Source: Pricia antarctica (GTDB lineage Bacteria; Bacteroidota; Bacteroidia; Flavobacteriales; Flavobacteriaceae). From it: DNA of 64,000 nt. The DNA lies in the NCBI RefSeq assembly GCF_900101815.1, contig NZ_FNAO01000003.1, positions 62,001-126,000 of the forward strand. The letters run 5' to 3'. Numbering within the stretch: the stretch's first letter is position 1; every line of letters begins with the position of its first letter. Positions 43,653 through 53,144 of the stretch are shown here, in pieces. The position numbers were made by a program, and so were the translations under genes. Under the pieces are notes generated by a model, which was given only the letters and a program-made list of their open reading frames with translations, did not search any database and was not told where the DNA came from.

Positions 43653-43711
43653 CATTCAAATATTCCCCAAATCCCTCACGTCAAACCGGTCTTCTTTTGT
43701 AATTTTAGGCG

Positions 43712-45700
<1,989 letters not shown>

Positions 45701-46149
45701 AGAAGATTACCGTATTTCAGGACGGTCACATCAAGCCTGCCTCAATAGGGGCAGTCGAGATGACATATACTAAATCACCTCCGAGACTTCGCAGCTGAAT
45801 TTTAAATTTCTCGCCCCTCGCGCCGCTGAAAGTTAAAGTGAAACCCATATTCCCAAAAAGGTTTAGAGATTCCCGATTTTTGACTTTGTAATCTATATTT
45901 TACAGCTAGCCGCCGTAAGACAAATCAGGGTGCACCCAAGCTTATAATTCCTACAATTTTCCCAAATATTCCTTTGGTACCCTACCCTTCACTGTGGTTA
46001 ATTTTAATAGGGGAAACCCGCCAAGGAATTACTTTACCGAAAAAAAATTATAAATTTTCAAAAATCATCCTCAAAACCGATAAATTTCAAGAAGTATATC
46101 AAAATTCCATATACCTAAACAATAGCTAACAATAGTTAACGCTACAGTA
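45701..46149. other. Gene-free region after uvrB
   Basis: About 450 bp with many stops in all frames and high A/T in the second half. Apart from a short REP-like palindrome at 45725-45764, I see no gene, terminator or promoter that I can support here. The next 220 bp contain the small-RNA candidate. Confidence 0.5.
45725..45764. repeat. Short REP-like palindrome
   Basis: GTCACATC ... CTGCC on the left and GGCAGTCGAGATGAC on the right form an imperfect inverted repeat. The right arm resembles the GTCATCTCGACTGC-type dispersed palindromes known from flavobacterial genomes. Degenerate and single in this window. Confidence 0.35.
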
Positions 46150-46193
46150 TTGGTGAATATATTAGTATCAATTATTTTTAGACAAGTCTAAAA
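46150..46193 (+). promoter_or_regulatory. Candidate promoter with overlapping palindromic operator
   Basis: TTGG at 46150-46153 and TATTTTTA at 46173-46180 are spaced 19 bp, the usual -33/-7 distance. The perfect palindrome TTTTAGAC-AA-GTCTAAAA at 46176-46193 covers the end of the -7 box and the expected start site, the layout of a repressor operator. The palindrome is similar in style to DtxR/MntR-family metal-repressor sites; the assignment to that family is inference. Confidence 0.5.
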
Positions 46194-46370
46194 TACTAAA
46201 TACCCGACAAAAGCATAGTATTCTATCGATCTTAATCACCAATCGATGTACAGGACCCAATAAGGGCGCAAAAGAAAAGCGCCCTGATCTCTCATGACGC
46301 TTCTCTAAACTAACCAACTAAATCCATTTTTATCAACCCCTACGAATAGCGTAAGAAATTACTTTTTTTT
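46186..46370 (+). ncRNA. Candidate small noncoding RNA or orphan leader
   Basis: No reading frame longer than a few codons exists on this strand after the promoter. The stretch contains the stable hairpin AGGGCGC / GCGCCCT (46263-46285, 9-nt loop), and ends with GTAA-GAAA-TTAC followed by eight T (46351-46370), a weak terminator. The transcript would be about 185 nt. Alternatively it is the leader of a gene lost by deletion, since CTAAACTAACCAACTAAAT resembles leaders in front of receptor genes. Confidence 0.35.
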
Positions 46371-46378
46371 AAAGTTCA

Positions 46379-46804
46379 TTACGACAATTCTATCATTCTT
46401 TTTGGCTTTGGCAAAGCCTCCTCTTTTTTAGGAAGAACGAACCGCAGAAGACCATCTTCATAGTTCGCTTCAATCTTATCGTTGTCGATAGTCTTCGGTA
46501 AGGTAAAAGCCCTCTTGAAAGAAGAGAATGCAAATTCCCTTCTCGTGTAGTTTTCCTCTTTAGCCTCACCTTCGATTTTGACTTCCGAAGAAATTGTCAG
46601 GATATCCTTATCGATTTCGATGGTAAAATCGGATTTTTTTCTTCCCGGAGCGGCCAATACCAGCTCAAAATCCTTCTCATTCTCTTTAATGTTCACCGCA
46701 GGAGCGGTGCCCACAGCATTCTCCATTCCACCAAACCAATCCGGTTTGAAAATTTCATTCATTAAGGATGGAAAAACTAGATGGTTTCTTTTTGTAGTAG
46801 TCAT
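46379..46804 (-). CDS. Small heat-shock protein Hsp20
   Basis: ATP-independent chaperone of the alpha-crystallin family, 141 residues. It has a short N-terminal arm (SLMNEIFKPDWFGG), a central alpha-crystallin domain (PAVNIKENEKDFELVLAAPG through ANYEDGLLRFVLPKKEE) and a C-terminal tail PKRMIEL where the usual I-x-I anchor is not obvious. It binds unfolding proteins during stress. A candidate sigma-54-like promoter and a palindrome lie upstream. It is a single gene, convergent with the small-RNA candidate. Confidence 0.93.
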   Translation of the reverse strand: MTTTKRNHLVFPSLMNEIFKPDWFGGMENAVGTAPAVNIKENEKDFELVLAAPGRKKSDFTIEIDKDILTISSEVKIEGEAKEENYTRREFAFSSFKRAFTLPKTIDNDKIEANYEDGLLRFVLPKKEEALPKPKRMIELS

Positions 46805-46850
46805 GATATTTATGTTTTAAGATTAAACTTCAAATTCATTTGCACATAGT

Positions 46851-46865
46851 CAAAGGATATACCAA
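46851..46865 (-). promoter_or_regulatory. Candidate sigma-54-like promoter of hsp20
   Basis: On the minus strand TTGGTATATCCTTTG followed by A. GG and the late G are 10 bp apart, as in the -24/-12 pattern (TTGGCAC-N5-TTGC), with deviations in both elements. A perfect palindrome TGTCATTTTGACA lies 44 bp upstream at 46909-46921. Confidence 0.3.
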
Positions 46866-46908
46866 CTGGAAGTTAGCGCCTTTTTGTCACCTATAGACTT
46901 CAAATAGC

Positions 46909-46921
46909 TGTCATTTTGACA
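46909..46921. promoter_or_regulatory. Palindrome TGTCATTTTGACA upstream of hsp20
   Basis: Perfect 5-bp arms around TTT (13 bp in all), a plausible operator or enhancer for hsp20 regulation. The regulator is unknown. Confidence 0.35.
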
Positions 46922-47136
46922 CTTTTGTGGAAGTGAAAACCTTAGGTGTTGAGATATACGGTAGACTAGGTGTTGTCGAAGCGGAGAGAAGGGAAGGAGT
47001 ATCAGCAAGCCAACTCGCTAATTTTCAGAAACAAAGGAGCGTTTTATTTGGAATTCCATGATATAAGTAGCTGTATTGGTGAACCTCATATGTTGATTGG
47101 TCAACAGCTTAGACCGAGTACCGAGACCTTTGAAAT

Positions 47137-47538
47137 TCAATTATAGTGTGCTTTGAATATGTCAATAAGCACTTTGGGCGGCACTACTTTGTTGGGATAA
47201 TCATGCATAACGGCAAGAACTCGGTCGATGGCCGTTGGCGGGAGTCCCATTCCCAAACCGATTTGGTGTAAACGGGTAATCTCGATTTCATCTTGAACCT
47301 GGTCTACGTTCATCAACAAAACCAGCCGGTGGAACTGCAATATGCGTTCTGCTTGGGTTTTCGGAATGATATGTTCTGCCTTGGTCTCGAAAAGCGCTTC
47401 GAAACTCTGCCTATCAACGTTAAGTTGGGAGGATACCCCCAGTAAAAAGTTGTATTCGGGTTCTTTGACCTTGCCATCGACCTTTGCGAAAGCGATCATT
47501 TCGGATAGGATACTCAATCTCTCTTTTTTGGAGCTCAT
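47137..47538 (-). CDS. TerB-like protein
   Basis: 133-residue cytoplasmic protein with an all-helical TerB-like fold: MIAFAKVDGKVKEPEYNFL matches the first TerB motif with its acidic metal-binding positions, and LMNVDQVQDEIEITRLHQIGLGMGLPP the second. Products of this type are often labelled excinuclease ABC subunit B because they lie near uvrB; the sequence has no UvrB motif. TerB-fold proteins are linked to tellurite resistance or membrane stress, but the function of this stand-alone form is unknown. Confidence 0.75.
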   Translation of the reverse strand: MSSKKERLSILSEMIAFAKVDGKVKEPEYNFLLGVSSQLNVDRQSFEALFETKAEHIIPKTQAERILQFHRLVLLMNVDQVQDEIEITRLHQIGLGMGLPPTAIDRVLAVMHDYPNKVVPPKVLIDIFKAHYN

Positions 47539-47572
47539 AGATATAGTATGGAACGTATTCTATATACAAACG

Positions 47573-47580
47573 CAAAAATA
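47573..47580 (-). promoter_or_regulatory. Candidate -7 box of the TerB-like gene
   Basis: Reads TATTTTTG on the minus strand, 34 bp upstream of the ATG at 47538. Confidence 0.4.
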
Positions 47581-47665
47581 AGATTTTCGTATGCGAGCCT
47601 ATGTTAATACGCTCAACGGCGCGTTTAAACATTTTATTTGCTTTATCTTGTCAAAAAAATAAAGA

Positions 47666-48028
47666 ATGACGAACAACGATATTTTTAAGAAGCTTCGGGT
47701 AGCCCTAATGCTTAGGGACGATGCCATTGTAGACATCTTGAAATTGGCCGATTTTAAGATCAGTAAGAGCGAACTGGGCGCTTTTTTCAGAAAGGAAGAC
47801 CATCCTAATTATATGGAATGTGGCGATCAGGTCTTACGGAATTTTTTGAACGGATTGGTAATTCATTTACGGGGAACAAAAGAAAATCCGACACACCCCG
47901 GGGACGTTCTGTCCAGGAAAGTTACCCAATCCGCAGCACGGAAAACGCCCAGCTTTAAGGCCCAACAGCGAAAAAAAATAGATAGTAACATTACAAATGT
48001 CAAATATAAGAACAAGAAAAAATCCTGA
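47666..48028 (+). CDS. DUF1456 (YehS-like) family protein
   Basis: 120 residues. The DUF1456 repeat is seen in TNNDIFKKLRVALMLRDDAI and, after FKISKSELGAFFRKEDHPNY, in VLRNFLNGLVIHLRG; relatives such as E. coli YehS have two such repeats. The last 45 residues are a basic, probably flexible tail (KKIDSNITNVKYKNKKKS). Function of the family is unknown. The gene is convergent with the small exported protein gene downstream and overlaps its terminator. Confidence 0.85.
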   Translation: MTNNDIFKKLRVALMLRDDAIVDILKLADFKISKSELGAFFRKEDHPNYMECGDQVLRNFLNGLVIHLRGTKENPTHPGDVLSRKVTQSAARKTPSFKAQQRKKIDSNITNVKYKNKKKS

Positions 48029-48053
48029 TTCGATCACTTTCGTATCAGGATTT
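48016..48053 (-). terminator. Terminator of the 48074-48409 gene
   Basis: Arms AAATCCTGAT (48020-48029) and ATCAGGATTT (48044-48053) form a 10-bp stem; on the minus strand the stem runs into TTTTTT. It overlaps the 3' end of the DUF1456 gene on the other strand. Confidence 0.75.
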
Positions 48054-48073
48054 CGAATAATTCCCCGAGCTCT

Positions 48074-48409
48074 TTAGTCCACAATTCGCACCGGGATTGT
48101 AAAGATTTTGCCTTCTCTATAAGCCTCTAAATCTACTTTTTCATAATTCAGTTTTTGCTTTATAAAATCCGCCAAAGCCAGATTTTCAGTTTCGACCGAC
48201 AGCACCACAATTTGGTGCACATTATTAAGGGTGAACCTCACTTGGGCAGTCAAAGCCTTTTCATTCTGGATGAAGGCGTTGTGACTCAACAATTTTGAAA
48301 TTTGCGCGGAAATACTTTCTGAAGGCTCTACGCTTGTAACTTCGTTTGCAAAGACATTTCCTGCTGCCAGTAGCATTGCAGCTACCAGTACTACACTAAG
48401 TTTTCTCAT
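48074..48409 (-). CDS. Small exported protein, TonB-C-like domain (paralogue 1)
   Basis: 111 residues with a signal peptide (MRKLSVVLVAAMLLAAGNVFA). The mature part has QVRFTLNNVHQIVVLSVETE, ALADFIKQKLNYEKV and GKIFTIPVRIVD, a strand-helix-strand arrangement that resembles the C-terminal domain of TonB (strand, conserved turn, helix, two strands). It has no TonB membrane anchor or proline-rich linker. A paralogue with the same plan (VLSVETEN, ALAAFI, GIVYRVPIEV) is encoded at 56880-57221. Function unknown. The TonB-like relation is my inference. Confidence 0.75.
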   Translation of the reverse strand: MRKLSVVLVAAMLLAAGNVFANEVTSVEPSESISAQISKLLSHNAFIQNEKALTAQVRFTLNNVHQIVVLSVETENLALADFIKQKLNYEKVDLEAYREGKIFTIPVRIVD

Positions 48410-48596
48410 GACTTTTTGTTTTTAAATCCTGAACCGCTGATTAACGGCTTTATTTCAGCATTTGATTAGTACGGATTGATGATGTTACTATAAAGACGGT
48501 ACATAAGTGAAATTGTTACCGGATTAACAATTTTTTAAGATACTCCAATTTGATTGCTTATCCTTTATATAGAACTTATTCCAGCCTTCAGTGAGG

Positions 48597-49070
48597 TCAT
48601 TTACTATCTTGGGTGGTAAAACTGATATGCCTGCTCATATTTTCTTCTACGGACATAAAGGATTCTATGCCCCGAATGCCATCAATGGTCAAAATAGATT
48701 CTTGATACAGATTTCGATAATGTAAGCTGTCACGAGCGTGCAGTTTTATGAAAATATCGTATTTACCGGTGCTGTGATGTATCTTGACGACTTCCCTGAC
48801 CTTTGATAATTCTTCCATTACTACTTTATATAGATTGCTTTCGCGTAAAAATATACCTAGAAATACCGTCATTTTCCAGCCCATCTTACTGTAATCGAGC
48901 GTTAAGGTCGCCCCTTTGATGATTCCAAGATCCTTCATTTTTCGTGTTCTCATATGTACCGTTCCAGGTGATATTCCGGCGCGTTTTGCCACCTCGGTGT
49001 AGGGCATTTGGGCATCGTCCGACAACAAAGTCAGTATTTGGTGGTCTATTAGGTCTAGTTTGTCTCTCAT
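48597..49070 (-). CDS. Lrp/AsnC family transcriptional regulator
   Basis: 157 residues from the ATG at 49070 (MRDKLDLIDHQILTLL); the longer upstream frame is not family-like. The N-terminal winged helix-turn-helix shows LIDHQILTLLSDDAQMPYTEVAKRAGISPGTVHMRTRKM. The C-terminal RAM domain (VREVVKIHHSTGKYDIFIKL, with GI-RGIESFMS near the end) binds amino acids and forms octamers. It is divergent from a TonB receptor followed by an aminotransferase, a permease and alanine dehydrogenase, so it is the likely local regulator of that amino-acid cluster. Confidence 0.93.
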   Translation of the reverse strand: MRDKLDLIDHQILTLLSDDAQMPYTEVAKRAGISPGTVHMRTRKMKDLGIIKGATLTLDYSKMGWKMTVFLGIFLRESNLYKVVMEELSKVREVVKIHHSTGKYDIFIKLHARDSLHYRNLYQESILTIDGIRGIESFMSVEENMSRHISFTTQDSK

Positions 49071-49284
49071 TCGTACTTTCTGGATTTTAACTACCTGCAC
49101 AAAATCGTTTGCCAATCAAGCTTTGAAAATTAAAAATTGATAAATCCTCATTATTTATTTAGAAAATATGGATTTCAGTAAATATAATTTAAGCATTTTA
49201 AAAATTAGGGTATAATACAATAATAAACATGTCATTTTACTGATAATAATATAATTTAAATATCCCTTGATTTTGGATGTAATA

Positions 49285-49306
49285 AAAATGATTTTTCAAT
49301 CATTTT
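49285..49306. promoter_or_regulatory. Perfect 9-bp-arm palindrome in the lrp-receptor region
   Basis: AAAATGATT and AATCATTTT around TTTC. Candidate binding site for the adjacent Lrp/AsnC regulator, based on position and symmetry only. Confidence 0.35.
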
Positions 49307-49391
49307 CTACATATCGATAGCTTACGCATCCTAAAAAATGAAAAGCTGAGGATATGACTGGAATAACTTTATAAACTTTTTATTCGTCAGC

Positions 49392-49416
49392 TTTTAAGCT
49401 TGTAAGCTGCTTAAAA
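49392..49416. promoter_or_regulatory. Perfect 8-bp-arm palindrome in the lrp-receptor region
   Basis: TTTTAAGC and GCTTAAAA around a 9-nt spacer that repeats the AAGCT theme. Second candidate operator, 214 bp before the receptor ATG. Confidence 0.35.
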
Positions 49417-49629
49417 TCAGTCCTTCACTGTGCCTCCAAATTTTTATTTATCAAAAACTCCCTCTAATATTGTACCTGTTGTTTTGCTGCTTTAAAAGCG
49501 GAATAATGACGTAAAGTATCCGGAACTTTTCTTTTGTGCTTTTTTCAATGTTTCATTCTCCGTTTGGGAAGTTGCAGCGATTAAAGCGCTGTACGAACAC
49601 TGTTTAGAATCCACCAAAACCTTGTACTT

Positions 49630-52578
49630 ATGAAGAAAGCGTTACTACTTACATTGATTTTTTTAACTTCGATCTGTCTATTGCAGGCTCAAGAAATAAT
49701 GATTACCGGTACGGTTGTCGATGACCAAGGGGTCGTTTTGCCCGGTTCGGATGTAATCATTAAAGGAACCACCAAAGGCGCAACTACAAATTTCGATGGG
49801 GAATTTACTATCGACGCGCCTGCCGATGCCGTTTTGGTATTCTCCTCATTGGGCTTTGGCAAAAAGGAAGTTTCAGTCGATGGTCAGACCTCCTTAAACG
49901 TTGTTTTAGAAACCGCAGCGGAACAGCTGCTGGAGACCATCGTAATAGGCTCTAGGGGAAAACCCAGAACTGCTTTGGATACCCCTGTGCCCGTTGACGT
50001 TATCAACATCGCGGAACAGGCCATAAATATGCCTCAGCAGGACCTTTCCCAAATGTTGGCGGCCTCCGCACCTTCTTTCACCGCCTTTCAAAGTGGTGGC
50101 GGAGACTTATCCTCGTTTGTTAGCCAACCCAGTCTGCGCGGTCTTGCCGCCAGCCAAGTATTGGTATTGGTTAACGGCAAACGTAGGCACACCTCGGCCA
50201 TCTTAGCTGGAAACCAAACCGGTACCCCCGGCCCTGCTGTTGATATGAGCTTTATACCGAATATAGGTGTTGAGCGTATAGAGATTCTCCGCGATGGTGC
50301 CTCCGCACAATATGGCTCAGATGCCATAGCAGGGGTTATCAATATGGTCATGAAAAAAGGTACTGGTAAATTTACGGGCTCCCTGACCGGTGGGGCGTAT
50401 ATCAATAGTTCCCCGGACTTCAGTGATTCCGACCTTACCGACGGGGAGCGGGCGTTCAACAAATCCACGGGAGATTGGGATGGTTATAATTTTCAGTTCG
50501 ATGGCAACTATGGTTTAGGTTTTGAAAATGGAGGCTATTTTAACGTTTCCGCGCTTGTAGCATCTTCTGAACGAACTATCCGAACTAGCGTTTTAGACAT
50601 CGCCCGAGCCCCGCTATACAGCAGCGATTACCTTAATAACCAGACCACCAATGTCAGGGGGGTTCCCATTATTACCAATCCTGAGCTTATTGCTGCCCAG
50701 TCTGGCGGGGATGCCGCTGCCGTTGCCAGTTTGGGCACCGTCGAGGGTCTAATGGCAGCACGGGGTATCGAGCAGTTTGATGCGGCAACGTATTCGGGCC
50801 TCCCTGCCCAGACCAAGATGAGCTTGGCCTTTAATATGGAAAATCCCCTGAACGAAAATACCGACTTCTACGCCTTTGGAGATTTTGGATATAAATATAC
50901 CGACGCGTACAGCTGCTTTTATAGAAGGGCGGCACAGGCAGATCGAACTAGTTACGCCCTGTATCCCAACGGATTCAGACCGCAAATCTATACAGACCAG
51001 TACAACCTTTCGTTAGCGACCGGTATAACCGGTGTTTTGGGGGATTTTGATTTCGACCTCAGCAATATCATAGGTACCAATTCGGCACAGTATGGTATGT
51101 TCAATACTTGGAACGCCAGTATCGGGGAATCGTCGCCTACCGAAATGAACCTTGGAACGCATCGCTTTTTACAGAACACCCTTAATTTTGATGCTACCAA
51201 TTTTTATGAGGGTGTTTTAGAGGGATTAAATGTTGCCTTCGGAGCTGAATTACGGGTCGAAAACTATCAAATTATAGCGGGCCAGGAAGAAAGCTGGACT
51301 GCAGGTACCGCAGGAGTCTTTACCGCCACACAGGATAATCAACTAATCATAGGTCCTGATGGATTTCCTTTGGAAGATTTAGATGGAAACCCCATCGTAG
51401 ATACCACTGGCGCCCCAATAGTGCTGCCCAATGCCGGTGTCAGCCAAGAATTAGTAAAAAACTATGCGTTGAATTGTCAGTGTTTCAGGGGCTTTGCCCC
51501 TGAAAATGAAGGCAATCGATTTCGATCGGTAATGGCGGCCTATGGAGATTTGGAATTGGATGTCACGGAAGATTGGCTCGTATCAGGGGCATTACGTTTT
51601 GAAAACTATTCCGATTTCGGGAATGTACTTACGGGAAAAGTGGCAACCCGATATTCCATTGGTGAAAAATTTGCAGTTCGAGGATCGTATAGCAGCGGCT
51701 TCCGAGCCCCATCGTTACAGGAATTGGGATATTCGCACAGTTTTACATTTTTCGTAGGATTAGTTCCCTTTGATGGCACCCTATATCCGAACAGTAGCTC
51801 TCCGGCACGCGCTTTGGGTATTGGGGCTTTACAGGAAGAACGCTCTCGAAACGTAAGTGTGGGCTTTACCGCGGAAATCGGAAAATTCGACTTGGCGGTG
51901 GATGCCTATCAAATCGACATTTTCGATAGAATATTTCAGACCAGCGAATTCAATTCAAGTCAGGCACCTGTATTAGCGCCTGTTATCGGCTCGGGTCTGG
52001 CGAACTTCAGAATTAACGGAGGCGATATTAGCACCAAGGGGATAGAAGCCGTACTGAGCTACACTACCCATTTTGGCAACGGTAAATTAGGATTTGATCT
52101 TGCAGGTATATTTAGGGAAAATACTTTTGAAGGTGCCAATGTTCCTGACCTCAATACTGCTCTGACCGATGAAGAACTTACCGAATTATATGTTAGTCGC
52201 GACCTTATAGGACAATTTGAGACCGGTACCCCCGGCAGTAAAATCATTGGTACCCTGAACTACTCGACAGGTAAATTCTCTACGATGCTCAGGGGAACAC
52301 GATTCGGATCTGTACAGACTAGAGATAGTCGCGAGCGTGACCTTTTGGGAGGTGCCTTCGGTTTTGCCGATCAATATTTTACACCTGAATTTACGGTCGA
52401 CCTTGGCCTTACCTACAGCTTTTCCGATACCGTTAGTTTAACCGTGGGGGGCAACAACATTTTCAATGAATATCCAGAAATTATTAGATATGAGCTTCGA
52501 ACCTTCGGTCTCTACTCGCAATACCAGCAAGGGTCGACGGGGGCCAACTATTTTGCACGATTGACCTTTACCCTGTAA
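49630..52578 (+). CDS. TonB-dependent outer-membrane receptor with carboxypeptidase-like regulatory domain
   Basis: 982-residue receptor. Signal peptide about 1-20, then a carboxypeptidase-D regulatory-like domain (ITGTVVDDQGVVLPGSDVII, TNFDGEFTIDAPADAVLVFS), a plug domain (SLRGLAASQVLVLVNGKRRH, GVERIEILRDGASAQYGSDA, IAGVINMVMKKG) and a long beta-barrel ending in an aromatic-poor strand, ANYFARLTFTL. No SusD partner follows, so it is not a standard polysaccharide SusCD pair. Residues C616 and C618 form a CxC in a presumed extracellular loop, unusual for such barrels. It heads the lipoprotein-aminotransferase operon, 28 bp upstream. Confidence 0.93.
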   Translation: MKKALLLTLIFLTSICLLQAQEIMITGTVVDDQGVVLPGSDVIIKGTTKGATTNFDGEFTIDAPADAVLVFSSLGFGKKEVSVDGQTSLNVVLETAAEQLLETIVIGSRGKPRTALDTPVPVDVINIAEQAINMPQQDLSQMLAASAPSFTAFQSGGGDLSSFVSQPSLRGLAASQVLVLVNGKRRHTSAILAGNQTGTPGPAVDMSFIPNIGVERIEILRDGASAQYGSDAIAGVINMVMKKGTGKFTGSLTGGAYINSSPDFSDSDLTDGERAFNKSTGDWDGYNFQFDGNYGLGFENGGYFNVSALVASSERTIRTSVLDIARAPLYSSDYLNNQTTNVRGVPIITNPELIAAQSGGDAAAVASLGTVEGLMAARGIEQFDAATYSGLPAQTKMSLAFNMENPLNENTDFYAFGDFGYKYTDAYSCFYRRAAQADRTSYALYPNGFRPQIYTDQYNLSLATGITGVLGDFDFDLSNIIGTNSAQYGMFNTWNASIGESSPTEMNLGTHRFLQNTLNFDATNFYEGVLEGLNVAFGAELRVENYQIIAGQEESWTAGTAGVFTATQDNQLIIGPDGFPLEDLDGNPIVDTTGAPIVLPNAGVSQELVKNYALNCQCFRGFAPENEGNRFRSVMAAYGDLELDVTEDWLVSGALRFENYSDFGNVLTGKVATRYSIGEKFAVRGSYSSGFRAPSLQELGYSHSFTFFVGLVPFDGTLYPNSSSPARALGIGALQEERSRNVSVGFTAEIGKFDLAVDAYQIDIFDRIFQTSEFNSSQAPVLAPVIGSGLANFRINGGDISTKGIEAVLSYTTHFGNGKLGFDLAGIFRENTFEGANVPDLNTALTDEELTELYVSRDLIGQFETGTPGSKIIGTLNYSTGKFSTMLRGTRFGSVQTRDSRERDLLGGAFGFADQYFTPEFTVDLGLTYSFSDTVSLTVGGNNIFNEYPEIIRYELRTFGLYSQYQQGSTGANYFARLTFTL

Positions 52579-52606
52579 TAAACGCGTTGAACCTTAAAGA
52601 AAAAAG

Positions 52607-53116
52607 ATGGAAAAACATATACAAAGCACCTTTCTCTTAGTACTAATATTCGGAATGTTCTCTTGCGAGCAAGAAAGGCTAGAACCTATTCTCACTACCG
52701 CCGAAGGTGGTGGCACCTTAAATGAATACGTAGCGTATGACCTAGCTTCGACCGATCCTACCGGTTCGAACGTTTATGGAAGGGTCGTCTTTTACAAGAC
52801 CACCCTAGACCAGACCTTAGCGCAGATATCACTTTACAATACCATTGCAGATTTTATGCACCCTGCTCTCGTATTGGAAGGGCCCACGGGAACGGACGTG
52901 TCAACCTTGATAACCCTGAATGATATCGATGGAAGCACTGGAGAATTTTCGAATAGCAAATTTTTCATTATTGAGGATACCGCTTTTTACGATTCGCTGG
53001 AAGGCGAAGCAGCATCGTTGGACGCTCACGTGAGCATTTACCTTAGCGATGCCGACGATACAATAGTCGCAACCGGCGATATCGGCATTAATGCAATGCC
53101 AGTTGCAACAGATTAG
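52607..53116 (+). CDS. Lipoprotein of the TonB receptor operon, function unknown
   Basis: 169-residue precursor with a lipobox ending at Cys20 (FGMFSC). The mature protein is beta-rich and acidic (VYGRVVFYKTTLDQTLAQIS, HPALVLEGPTG, LNDIDGSTGEF, HVSIYLSDADDTIVATGDIG). The pattern of histidine, LNDIDGSTG and a late acidic strand faintly recalls CHRD domains, but the match is weak. It is 28 bp after the receptor and 28 bp before the aminotransferase, so all three are probably one operon. It may be a surface or periplasmic substrate-binding partner of the receptor. Confidence 0.75.
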   Translation: MEKHIQSTFLLVLIFGMFSCEQERLEPILTTAEGGGTLNEYVAYDLASTDPTGSNVYGRVVFYKTTLDQTLAQISLYNTIADFMHPALVLEGPTGTDVSTLITLNDIDGSTGEFSNSKFFIIEDTAFYDSLEGEAASLDAHVSIYLSDADDTIVATGDIGINAMPVATD

Positions 53117-53144
53117 AACTTTTAACTTAAATCCATATAACACT

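Larger units (their letters stand above)
46805..47136. other. Intergenic region upstream of hsp20
   Basis: 332 bp. The first 120 bp hold the hsp20 regulatory signals on the minus strand. The remaining part, up to the end of the TerB-like gene, has no supported gene or repeat. Confidence 0.5.
49071..49629. other. Long AT-rich divergent regulatory region
   Basis: 559 bp between the Lrp/AsnC gene and the TonB receptor gene, without a supported gene. It contains at least two perfect palindromes, AAAATGATT-N4-AATCATTTT (49285-49306) and TTTTAAGC-N9-GCTTAAAA (49392-49416), which may be regulator sites. A convincing promoter for the receptor was not found. Confidence 0.5.
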
